64,000 nt of DNA from Malania oleifera (Eukaryota; Streptophyta; Magnoliopsida; Santalales; Ximeniaceae). The notes beneath the pieces were generated by a model. The model was not told the origin of the DNA, did no database searches, and saw only the letters and a program-made list of their open reading frames with translations. Position 1 is the stretch's first letter. Every line of letters begins with the position of its first letter. Positions 44,811 to 55,654 of this stretch are shown piece by piece. The DNA is taken from NCBI RefSeq assembly GCF_029873635.1, contig NC_080423.1, positions 90,999,191 to 91,063,190 of the forward strand, in the 5' to 3' direction. The position numbers were made by a program, and so were the translations under genes.

Positions 44811-45501
44811 TGATACACGGAGGTCAAGCGGCGAGGGCGCAGCCGAGCAAACGAAGCAAAAATTTTCTTTTCCTTCTTCTTCTTCTTCTTCTTCTTCCGA
44901 CCTCCTACAGCTCCTCGCGTAACACAGAAAGGCCAAAGGTCCTCACAAGGTTCCCATCTTCAACTCCGGCCACCAGCAACTGCCCCCCCTACTGCCATCG
45001 CCATCTTCCACACGCATTCCCGGAGCAGGAGAGTGCCGCAAGGACGGAACCAAAACAGACCGTCATCGCTGCAATCCGAGGACCATCCCTGCAGCAGGCT
45101 ACCTCACGGCCAACACCACAACAGCCCCAGCCCAGCTTCCATCCGACCATCAACTCCACGCCCGAACCTCCACAGCCACCGCAGCCCCTCTACTCTGCAA
45201 CTCCCGCAGTCGTCCAGCCTCCAGCAGCAACCTCCGGACAGCCACGAGCCACACCAGACCCCTCTGCAACTCCTCTGCCCCGTGCGTCATTCCCTCAGCA
45301 AGTTACACCACCAGAAGTCCTCTGTTCCAGCCTCCAGCAAAGCCACGCGCCATCTCCTCTCCTCTGCGAAGAACCACCACCATCAACGCCTGGCAGCTCC
45401 CAAATTCCAGTGCCCCTCGCTGCCAGCCCCTCTGTTGGTAAGTTCTCTGCTCAGCCGCCGACACCGTCGCCGCCCATTAACTCCGGTGGTACCCCCCCAT
45501 G

Positions 45502-45681
45502 GTAAGTCCCCGGTGAGTCTCCCTGCACAGAACACACACACACAGGCATGCAATTTCATTTTATTTTTGTCATTTTGTTTTATTCTGTTTTTATTTATTT
45601 CTCTTCTAATTTTGGTCTTTACTAATATCTAATATTCGGGTTTTTGTTTTGTTTTGTTGTTTTTGTTTTTTATTTATGCAG
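45502..45681 (+). other. Intron-like segment in E6 LTR leader
   Basis: ATG|GTAAGTC donor at 45502, T-rich tract and TTATTTATGCAG|GT acceptor ending at 45681, about 180 bp. Both sites are unchanged in the 3' LTR copy (56645-56824). Upstream is GC-rich, exon-like; downstream is T-rich. Leader splicing is not a known habit of this group as far as I know, so this is inference. Confidence 0.35.
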
Positions 45682-47386
45682 GTATGTGTAATATTTAGTG
45701 TCTTTGTTTTGTAATATATAGCTTTCATGTTTAGACTCTTATTATATGTATTAGTATTATTGTTGGATTATTATTTTTTTTAATACCTTATTACATGTCC
45801 ATATTTATCGTTTGAATATCGGTGCAAAGTGTTTATATTATCATTGTATTTTCAATCATTGTGATATACTTATTTATTATTTAGGGTATCTATGTTATTG
45901 TTGTTTACTATCTTGTGGTATGTTATTTATTTTAGTATATATTGTGTATTTAGGGTTTAAATTATTACGTGTTGTATTTAGGGTTTTAATGGTATATTTA
46001 GGGTTTTGTTCATCATATGCTTTATTTAGGGTTCGATTGGTCTCTCATATTGTCATAATATATTAATGGTAAGGTTTTAAATTATCCCCATAATTATTGT
46101 CGCGTGTTTTATTTATTAACTTTAGGGTTTAAATTGCTTTCGGTAATATTACTTGTGTAATAGTTTCTATTATTGTATATATTGCATGTGTATTATAGGG
46201 TTTAATTTGTTTCCACATTTTTATTGTACATTAATGGTAAGGCTTCAATTATTTCCATAAATATTATTGCATATATTGTATATTTATTTTAGGGATTGGC
46301 TAATTCAATAATTTCATCTTATTTGCTTCCATGTTTGTTTTTAACTTTTAGGGTTTGATTTATTGGCGAGTTCTTAAATGTTTCCTTTATTCTTAATATT
46401 AGGGTTTTGTTAGTGCTATGTTAAAGTTTTGATTATTTAGAATTAGGGATTTTGCATGTATTTGTTAAAATGTATTATTATCATATTGTATAGTTATTAA
46501 AATTATGATATATATGTATTATTAGTATAGTAGTATTATTATGGTATAATATTAATATTTACGTATTAAGATATGTATATTATTGTGGTATATGTGTATT
46601 AGTATTCTAGTAGTATTGTTATAATATATGTGTATTACTATTGCTAATAGTGTGATATAGGTATATTATCATTCTAATAATACTATTATTGTACAATGTT
46701 AGTACTTACGTGTTATGATATATAATATTAAAATATTGTTTTAACATTTATATGTTATTAATATTATGAGATATATATATGTATCACTATCATAGTAGAA
46801 TAGTTATTACATGTAGTGTATTATCATTATGATGTATTAGCCTTATTATTATCATATATATATATATATATATATATATTATTTTCTATGTTTCTATTGT
46901 ATTACAATATTTACTATTTCTAGTATTTTTGTATTATTGTATTAAGTATTTTCGTATTTATATCCCTATGATTTTATTGCGGGGGTATGAGCCTTTGGGC
47001 ATCACGTACCCTAAGCTCTGAGGGAATATATATATGTATATATTGTATTTATTTTTATTTATTTATTTATTTATTTATTTTTTTATGTGTATTTATAAAT
47101 TCATAAGAAGGAGTAATTTAAAGAATTATTAGATTAACTTAGGGATAATTTCAAATTAATTAGGTACCGTTCGTAAGAACGGGCACGTAGGGGGTGCTCG
47201 TACCTTCTTCTCGCGTAACCGAACTCCCGACCTCAACTCTGGTAATGTAGACCGATTCTACCCCTAACGGGGTAGTAATCATGTGTTCTAACCGCACTAA
47301 AGGTTAGTGGCGACTCCAACATTCCATGTATTTTCCTTAAAAATATTTAAATAACTTTTAATTTCGCTGCCCGGGACCTCGCGACA

Positions 47387-49154
47387 GCTGGGCTACTCCG
47401 CTGGGGACATTAGAGAGTCGAGCCATTAATTAATTAGAAATTATCCCAAGTTCAAATTTAATAAATCTTTTAATTACTCCTTATTTTGTGAATATTGTAA
47501 TTTGTAAGTAACTTTGATGAATTGTAGATATTTTGCTTCCATAATTTGTAAATAACCTTAATTAATTAAAAATATTTTGTTTCCTAATTTTTTGAATATT
47601 AATTGTGGATATTTTGTTTCCAAATATTTTGAATAAACATATTAATTGTAGATATTTTGAATAAGCATATTAATTATAGATATTTTGTATACTAATCGTA
47701 AATATTTCGTTTCCTTATTTTTTGTTTCCAAATTTTTTTTTTTGAATAAACATATTAATTGCATATATTGTGTTTCCTTATCTTTTGAATATATATATTA
47801 ATTGTAGATATCTTGTGTCCATATTCTTAATAGAATGTGAATAAATGTGGGGATAGCGGGATTAGGTTGAAATTTGAATTCACACACTCTCACTAGCCCT
47901 CTACCCGGGCTTCACCCTTTAAGATTAGAAAGGAGCACAGTACCGTTAGCCCTCATGGGACAAGGTCCTTGGGGGCGCGCGAACCACTCCGCTCAGTTTG
48001 AACTTTGTCCAAGCCCATTGGGTGAGGATAGGGTTTAGGCTGGGAACCTTTGTATATAGGGATTAGAGCTTACCCACACATACTTGTATATAGTTTTCCT
48101 TAACTAGGATAGTGCCATGACAAACCCTGTATATACATACCTACCCTAGGTTGGGACATCCTTATCCCCATACCGTCTATTATATATATGCTGTGAGATA
48201 CCTTGTATTATACCATGCATGCTGCATCCATTTTAGAATTACATACTACTTAGCCAATATTCTAAAAAAGCCCAATAATGAGACCATGGCCCATCCTTTC
48301 AAAAAAAAAAAAAAAGGAAGCACTTGGCCCAAACATTTTAAAAATATGGGTCGGCCCAACCCTTTTCAAATAACTCGGGCCCAATTCTTTAAAAACAAAT
48401 CTTGGGCCTGACCTTTTCCTAAGCAAAAACTCGGCTCATTCCTAAGTTTCAAAAAGGGGCAAACCCAGATTTCAAAAGAGGACTTCAACCCCATTGCCTA
48501 AAAATTTGGGCCAACATTTTTTCAAGTGATCCAAGCCCAATTCCTTTTCAACTAGGGCCTTAACCCATCATGAAATAGCTCGAAGCCCATATTTTAAAAT
48601 ACTTGAGGCCCAAGTGCACACTAAAGTCCACAAGTCCACATTGAATGAATCCAATGGGTTGACTAGCCTGGGTCAACCCCAATCTCAGAACATAATTTGA
48701 CCCTTTATAGAATCTGAGGTACATGGACCATCATCAAGGAAATGAATGGGTAAGGGAGAAATTGAATTGAAATCGTGACCCATCAATGGTCATGTTAATC
48801 TTGACCCGTTTCATTAGTGGGATTTTTTCTAGAATTCTAGCTAAGTGGTAATTTAGGACATCATATTCATGCATTTCATTTCATACATAGTCATGCACGA
48901 TAGGCTGCATGCACGTTTATATCTTTGTTTGTATATGTAAGTGCACTAGTTGCATTCATGCATAAACACCTATTGCATACCCTAATCATGCATCAAAACG
49001 CTTTCACTCATGCAGTACATAATTGTGCATTCATGGTTCTAAAAAAGGAAATTTTTTGGTTTTCAGTTCCTAATCAAAGAGGTGGTTTGAGTAATATAAA
49101 GCAATAATTGAGACCACCACGCATCAGTACAATACCAGGCGAAGAGCGAGAGAA
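47387..49154 (+). other. E6 primer-like site and leader
   Basis: GCTGGGCTACTCCGCTGGGGA follows the LTR. 47850-48150 is the leader block shared with E3 (CTACCCGGGCTTCACCC, GCGAACCACTCCGCTCAG). 48280-48620 carries many GGCCCA/TGGGCC sites. 48860-49020 is rich in CATGCA. No coding seen before gag. Confidence 0.65.
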
Positions 49155-50162
49155 ATGAGTGAACAATTGGAAAATAGAGTCCGGGGTCTAGAACAAGGAC
49201 AAGAAGAGATAAATAACAAGATAAGTAAGGTTCTAGAGTTACTGATGAACAAGGGAAAGGCAGTGCATGTTGATCCCGAAGTAGATGTGGACCCCGCTCA
49301 TCCCCTAGGGTTCACCCCAGATCATGGACAAACATCAATTCCGCCGCCTGGTGTCATGGGGGGTCCACCGCCAAATATGCCTCCTTTCATCCCTACCATG
49401 CCAGCACAGGGGTTCCCAGTAGTAGGAACTCCTCCATTAGTACCTTCTGATATGGGGATCAGCAAATCTGAGGCTGAGCGTCGTTGTGACGTATTAGAAA
49501 AGCGCTTAAAAGCAATGGAAGGTTCTAATACTTTTGATTCAGTTAATCCAAATGACCTTTGCTTGGTGCCTAAAGTCACCCTGCCGCCAAAGTTCAAAAT
49601 GCCGGACTTTGAAAAGTTTGACGAGACCCGGTGCCCTCGAACACATTTAGTGATGTACTACCAAGCAATGGCCGTATACTCAGACGATGAAAAACTAATG
49701 ATGCATTGCTTTCAAAGCAGTTTGACCGGGTCCGCCATCCGTTGGTACATTCAGCAAGATAAGGCTCGGGTCCGCACTTGGAAGGACTTGGCCAACGCCT
49801 TTGTTACTCACTACCGCCATGTGACGAAAATGGCGCCTGATCGAATGACTCTACAAGAGATGGAGAAGAAGTCCACCGAAACATTCAAAGAATATGCTTA
49901 TAGGTGGAGGGATATGTTGATCCAAGTGGACCCCCCGGTGAGTGACCGAGAGGCCATCTCCTTATTCGTGAGCACATTAAAAGACCCCTATCGTACGCAC
50001 CTTCGGGGAGCAACTCCCCATGATTTTATGGATATTGTGGCTACGGGAGGAAGAATTGAAGGCGATATCAAGGTGGGCCTAGTCAAGGATAGTGGCTCGG
50101 AAAATGGTTTAGGCAAAAAGTGGACTAATAGGAAGAAGGAAGAAGAGGCACAAATGATATAG
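49155..50162 (+). CDS. E6 gag, main part (Tat-type)
   Basis: 335-residue frame: coiled-coil start (residues 1-32, RGLEQGQEEINNKISKVLEL), proline-rich linker (about 60-100, GPPPNMPPFIPTMP), a second charged helix (about 103-122), and the Gag core (about 160-285, HLVMYYQAMAVYSDDEKLMM, RWYIQQDKARVRTWKDLANA, EMEKKSTETFKEYAYRWRDM). Start chosen at MSEQLENRVRG because it gives the same N-terminal layout as E3. Gag makes the particle shell. The frame is well preserved, which together with absent pol suggests the family survives by borrowing enzymes. Confidence 0.88.
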   Translation: MSEQLENRVRGLEQGQEEINNKISKVLELLMNKGKAVHVDPEVDVDPAHPLGFTPDHGQTSIPPPGVMGGPPPNMPPFIPTMPAQGFPVVGTPPLVPSDMGISKSEAERRCDVLEKRLKAMEGSNTFDSVNPNDLCLVPKVTLPPKFKMPDFEKFDETRCPRTHLVMYYQAMAVYSDDEKLMMHCFQSSLTGSAIRWYIQQDKARVRTWKDLANAFVTHYRHVTKMAPDRMTLQEMEKKSTETFKEYAYRWRDMLIQVDPPVSDREAISLFVSTLKDPYRTHLRGATPHDFMDIVATGGRIEGDIKVGLVKDSGSENGLGKKWTNRKKEEEAQMI

Positions 50163-50237
50163 GGGCAATTTAATTGGAAGAATCAGTACACCAGAGGTGG
50201 GAACCAATGGCCCAAGAGAAACTTTGGTTTTGAGCCC

Positions 50238-50630
50238 ATGGTAAATCAAACGGCGCATACAGGCACAAGGCCCCAGATTGTTCACTCTAGTCCACCGAAT
50301 CAGCAAACACAAGACAGGTTTGTGACCAGAAACTTCCGAAGGGTGGACCCCATTCCCATGACATATGCCGAATTATTTCCTCAGCTGCGGGAAAAGGGGA
50401 TGGTATCTGCAATCCCTGGGATGCCCGTTGCGAACCCTCCTCCACAGTGGTATGATCCTGGGGTTCGTTGTGAGTACCATGCTAACTCTCCCGGCCATAC
50501 TATTGACCGATGTTGGGCCTTCAAGCATAAAGTGCAATCATTAAGAGATGATGGATGGTTAGCATTCTACGACAAGCAACCGGGAATCCAGGGGAATCCT
50601 TTGCCCAAACACGAGGAAGGAAGTAGTTGA
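50238..50630 (+). CDS. E6 gag, C-terminal part
   Basis: 130-residue frame with RRVDPIPMTYAELFPQLREK, the Cys/His cluster CEYHANSPGHTIDRCWAFK, and IQGNPLPKHEEGSS at its end, all colinear with the E3 gag C-terminus. Listed separately from 49155-50162; the element is treated as a fossil. Confidence 0.8.
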   Translation: MVNQTAHTGTRPQIVHSSPPNQQTQDRFVTRNFRRVDPIPMTYAELFPQLREKGMVSAIPGMPVANPPPQWYDPGVRCEYHANSPGHTIDRCWAFKHKVQSLRDDGWLAFYDKQPGIQGNPLPKHEEGSS

Positions 50631-52560
50631 CATATCCAGGAGGTTCCCAAATCAATGGTTTCAGTCATTATCCGCCGAGGCTAAAGTGATGGAGTACTGA
50701 ACTTTTGACTATCTAATCCTTTTCAGTTGATGTTCTTTTGTTTTCCATTGTTATTTGCTTTTCGTAATCCGTGGACGCCTGTGTCTCGGAATAGTTTCTA
50801 TTCTCAATAAAATGAATTATGCATTTCGTTATCTCACTTGCATCATGAGTCCCATTGCCAAATTATGTTTGCTTATGTTTCATGCCGGAATAGGGAAAGT
50901 AATATTGCCAGTGTTCATGAGCTAGAAAGAGATGTTAAAGGATGAAACAATCATTGAATTCAGACATTATGAAGAAGTTTTTTTTTTTACTTTCCAAGGA
51001 ATTCAACGAAGTGGCTACGCTGTTCTGATAATTTCCTATCAATTAATCACTCATGTTTTGATCAAATGATGGATGGCCCTCTTTGGCCGACCAGTTATCC
51101 CTAAAAAGAACCCAAACATCGATTTACCATTTGTTAACCAAATTGAGCCTGAATGTTAAGCCAGCTTTTTCTTAAAAGTCAGATCACCAAAAATCCAACC
51201 TGGGTTTGGGTCCCTTAACGTTTGGCAAATCATTTGAGACAATAGTCATTACCAAAAGGATGGCAAGCCATTATTCTGCTACCCAAAAGAAAGTCAAAGA
51301 ATAAATCCCTTGCCAACCCCTTTTGAGCTTGAAAGATTCATTTCTTGATTAACCCGTCAAAGGATCACACTCCACACTGGGCAGTTTTTTTTTTTAAAAA
51401 AAGATTGGTCCCAATTGAAGTTCAAATGAAAATGAAGTCAAGATTCCTTTATAAAAGAAAAAGTGAAAGTTGCAGTAAAAGAAGGAAAAGAAGAAAAACA
51501 GGAAGAAGAAGAAAGAGAATAAGGGACTTACTACATATGTGATCTTTGACCAAGTTACCCTTGATAAAATTGATGATTTTGAGCCTTATGTAATTCCTTT
51601 CTTCTTTAACCCATATCCTTAGCCTACATTACGGTCCAAATGAAAGTCCTGACCAGATTGGTATACGTTGTTGTCTCTAATGATTTGTCAGACTCAATAC
51701 TGAGTCTGAACTACGTAATGACCTGATCCTGAAAAGGTACGTAGGCAGCTTGTTGAAATAACAAGTTCGGTCAACATCTTGCAAAACACCTCAACTCGAA
51801 CTAGGGGCATAAAACATTATTTGGGGTGGTATTTTTGAGCCTTAGTTTCCCTTTTATTCTAAAATCCTACATCCCTAAGCCTACGTTTCGTCCCGAGTCT
51901 TAAAGACCATCTTGAGATCAAAGCATGGGTTGATGGAACTGGGGCAGTTGAAGAGAAAGACAGTCATCTAGGCTGGGAAATCAACGTTATACGACTTTTG
52001 AATACTGGTATGAATTTTTCCCTATGATAGCATTGAAACATGTTAAAACATTTATTTTGTGCAAATGGCCTTTGATTTAGCAAGTTGACGTCATAGTTGT
52101 ATAATCATTTCTCGTTCCTTAAAAAAAAAAAAACACTTTTTACTCTTTAGAGCGTTAAAAAAGGATGGATAGTCAAAGAGTTTCAAAATCACTAATACTT
52201 TCTATGAAAAAGATACCTTTGGAGAAAGAGCAGTCAAACTAGGGCAAATGTTATGTCAAGTTCAAAAGGACTCCAATAATAGAGTCAAGATCGGTGGCAG
52301 ATGAATTTAACTGGGGCAAATTTCGAATTGAGTCTCAGTAGGTCCCATTCAAGCACCTTCTTATCAGATTGGAATATGAAATCAAAGTCAAGATCAGCTG
52401 TAGGTCCATTCAACTGGGGCAGATTTTGTGATTTTCATTTGAGCTGAGTCAATCACTTTCATGACTGGATGAATAAAGAAGATTAAGCCAAGGTCAGTTA
52501 CAGATCCATTCAAATATGGCGAGCTTCATGTAGAGACCAAAGATGAGGTCATTGATCACA
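50631..52560 (+). other. E6 3' region, conserved with E3
   Basis: No pol motif on either strand. 50800-50900 resembles the E3 gag-pol spacer. 51040-51930 aligns with 16620-17480 and contains the two conserved hairpins (51689-51708 and 51711-51744). Repeated TGGGGCAG phrases occur at 51940-52440. Confidence 0.7.
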
Positions 52561-52579
52561 AGCGCATTGGGAGAAAAGA

Positions 52580-53000
52580 TTCATGCATTGCCTCAAATTT
52601 CATACATTGTCATGCATTTCATGTATTACCTAAATTTCATATATTGTCATGCATACCATGCATTACCATACATCTCATGCATTGCCATGTAATTTATGCA
52701 TCACCTAAATTTCATGCATTGCCATGTAATTTATGCATCACCTAAATTTCATGCATTGCCATGCATTTCATGCATTACCATACATTTCATGCATTACCAT
52801 GCATTTCATGCATTATCTACATTTCATGCATTATCATCCATTGCATGCAGTACCTACATTTCATGTATTCCATACATTTCATGCATTGCATTATATTTCA
52901 CACATTACCACACATCTCATGCATTGCATGTATTACCATGCATCCCATACATTGTCATGCATTTCACGCGTTACCATACATCTTATGCATCACCATTGTG
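52580..53000 (+). repeat. CATGCA-rich repeat zone of E6
   Basis: Irregular array of TTTCATGCATTGCC/TTACCATGCATTTC units with more than twenty CATGCA or near matches. CATGCA is the RY core bound by B3-domain factors of seed development. Open frames here are repeat artefacts. Confidence 0.85.
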
Positions 53001-53449
53001 CGCTTCATGCATTACACAAAAAAATAAAAAATATATATAAAAAATGCATACATATAATCATAAGTTAGTAACATGCTATCAATAGCAACATATCACTGCA
53101 TTATAAGTTAGCCACATGCATACATATAGTAACATATCATCGCATTCTAGTATCATAAGCAATAATAGAGCACCCTTCACACTTGTCTTGAGCTATCGAA
53201 TGATCATTTGACATCCTTGATAGAGAGATTTCAGTTGTGTTTAATCCTGAGCTGGGGTAGCTGACCCCAAGCACACATTGATTTACTTGAAAAACTGAGG
53301 CAAGTTGACCCTAGACACACATTGATTTATTTTGAAACTAGGGCAACAGACCCCAAAGACAAGGGGATTCATTCATTGACATTCAGACTTTACCCCAAGA
53401 GCATTTTTCAAATAGAGTAACAACTTTCCAAACTTTGCTTTCACACCTT

Positions 53450-54250
53450 GTTACTGGTTGAGGTGGCTCGGATCATCGTATTCACTACTGCTCGGATTCT
53501 TACATTCGAAGCAAGCCATCATTGTGTCCCATGGCTGGATCATCGTGTCCCTACGGCTCGGATTCTCACATTCGAAGCAAGCCATTATTTTGTCCCATGG
53601 CTGAATCATCGTGTCCCTACGGCTCGGATTCTTACATTCGAAGCAAGCCATTATTGTGTCCCATAGCTGGATCATCGTGTCCCTACGGCTCGGATTCTTA
53701 CATTCGAAGCAAGCCATCATTGTGTCCCATGGCTGGATCATCGTGTCCCTACGGCTCGGATTCTTACATTCGAAGCAAGCCATCATTGTGTCCCATGGCT
53801 GGATCATCGTGTCCCTACGGCTCGGATTCTTACATTCGAAGCAAGCCATCATTGCATCCCATGGTTGGATCATCGTGTCCCTACGGCTCAGATTCTTACA
53901 TTCGAAGCAAGCCATCATTGTGTCCCATGGCTGGATCATCGTGTCCTTACGGCTCGGATTCTTACATTCGAAGCAAGCCATCATTGTGTCCCATGGCTGG
54001 ATCATCGTGTCCCTACAGCTCGGATTCTTACATTCGAAGCAAGCTATCATTGTGTCCTATAGCTGGATCATCGTGTCCCTACGGCTCGGATTCTTACATT
54101 CGAAGCAAGCCATCATTGTGTCCCATGGCTGGATCATCGTGTCCCTACGGCTCGGATTCTTACATTCGAAGCAAGCCATCATTGTGTCTCATGGCTGGAT
54201 CATCGTATCCCTACGGCTCGGATTCTTACATTCGAAGCAAGCCATCATTG
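53450..54250 (+). repeat. 66-bp tandem repeat of E6, about twelve units
   Basis: Unit: CCATCATTGTGTCCCATGGC, TGGATCATCGTGTCCCTACG, GCTCGGATTCTTACATTCGA, AGCAAG. The core GCTCGGATTCTTACATTCGA resembles the E3 LTR unit core. Units are nearly identical, so the array is recent or homogenised. 66 is divisible by three, which keeps frames open on both strands (22-residue peptide repeats). No sign that they are translated. Confidence 0.93.
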
Positions 54251-54710
54251 TACTTTGTCGCTCGGGTTCTCAAACCCAGTGCAAGTCATTCTCATATACT
54301 TTGGCGCTCGGGTTCTCAAACCTAGTGCAAGTTAGTCTCATGTACTTTGGCGCTCGGGTTCTCAAACCCAGTGCAAGTCATTCCCATATACTTTGGCGCT
54401 CGGGTTCTCAAACCTAGTGCAAGTTAGTCTCATGTACTTTGGCGCTCGGGTTCTCAAACCCAGTGCAAGTCATTCTCATATACTTTGGCGCTCGGGTTCT
54501 CAAACCCAGTGCAAGTTAGTCTCATATACTTTGGCGCTCGGATTCTCAAACCCAGTGCAAGTCATTCTCATGTACTTTGGCGCTCGAGTTCTCAAACCCA
54601 GTGCAAGACATTCTCATGTAATTTGGCGCTCGGGTTCTTAAACCCAGTGCAAGTCATTCTCACATACTTTGGCGTTTGGATTCTTACATTCAGTGCAAAT
54701 TATCCCTGAT
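54251..54710 (+). repeat. 46-bp tandem repeat of E6, about ten units
   Basis: Unit: CGCTCGGGTTCTCAAACCCA, GTGCAAGTCATTCTCATGTA, CTTTGG. GGGTT and AACCC are complementary around CTCA. Directly follows the 66-bp array; the last unit shifts back to GGATTCTTACATTCAGTGCA, linking the two families. Confidence 0.93.
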
Positions 54711-54850
54711 TGGCAAAAGCAAACAACACCCGATTGAAAAGCCCAGATAGTTGCGTGGCCTGGCTAAAATAGGCGTCTTTTATCTTTGCAGGCTTGTTAC
54801 TACAAAAAACGTAGGAGAGTTCCTACCGTTACATTAAAGCAACTAAGCCT

Positions 54851-54865
54851 ACAAAGAGGGGCAGC
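54851..54865 (+). other. E6 polypurine tract
   Basis: ACAAAGAGGGGCAGC immediately before the 3' LTR, identical to E3. Confidence 0.8.
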
Positions 54866-55025
54866 TGTAGACACCCTATTTTTGCTCTAGCCAAATAGAA
54901 CAAGGGGTTCCCTTTTTATTATTATTTTATTATTATTATTAGTATTTTTATTATTACTTTCTTATAATTATTTATTTATTTATTATTATTGTTATTATTA
55001 ATTTACTATATTTATTATTATTACC

Positions 55026-55072
<47 letters not shown>

Positions 55073-55135
55073 TTATTCAAAATTGATACTTTATTATTAT
55101 TATTATTATTATTATTATTGTTATTTTTTTTATTA

Positions 55136-55174
<39 letters not shown>

Positions 55175-55321
55175 TTCCCATATTATTAGTACTTAAATAT
55201 TATTTTGCTATTATTATTATTATTATTATTCACTTTTATTATTATTACTAGTACTTTTATTATCTTTATTTTATTTTTACTTTACTATAATTATTTTTGT
55301 TTTCCATTTATTTTATTGTTA

Positions 55322-55355
<34 letters not shown>

Positions 55356-55372
55356 TTATTCAAAATTGATAC

Positions 55373-55418
<46 letters not shown>

Positions 55419-55588
55419 GTTATTTTTTTATTATTATTTATTATTATTATTATTATTTTCCTATATTATTAGTACTTAAATATTATTTTGCTATTATTAT
55501 TATTATTATTTTTCATTTTTATTATTATTACTAGTACTTTTATTATCTTTATTTTATTTTTACTTTACTATAATTATTTTTGTTTTCC

Positions 55589-55654
<66 letters not shown>

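Larger units (their letters stand above)
44008..47386 (+). repeat. E6 5' LTR
   Basis: ATT-repeat U3 (44055-44700), TATA (44801-44810), GC-rich leader (44815-45540), intron-like segment (45502-45681), T-rich stretch with telobox-like motifs (45880-46450), TA tract (46856-46880), and a conserved U5 block with GTTCGTAAGAACGGGCACG and GGTTAGTGGCGACTCCA shared with E3. Ends GCGACA. Confidence 0.92.

Noticed and set aside
44810-45632. Proline-rich frames (231 and 199 codons) in the E6 LTR
   Set aside because: GC-rich leader sequence downstream of TATA is open in more than one frame, and the frame preserved differs between the two LTR copies, so protein coding is not supported.
53450-54250. CRISPR-like regular repeat array
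   Set aside because: Units are contiguous tandem copies without unique spacers, in a plant retrotransposon.
53451-54417. Frames of 200-268 codons on both strands with 22-residue repeats
   Set aside because: The 66-bp tandem unit is divisible by three, so several frames stay open. Peptides have no domain and no leader or promoter.
54251-54710. tRNA-like T-arm (GGGTTCTCAAACCC) in the 46-bp unit
   Set aside because: The stem-loop resembles a B-box by eye but the spacing does not fit GGTTCRANNCC and no other tRNA arms or A-box are present.
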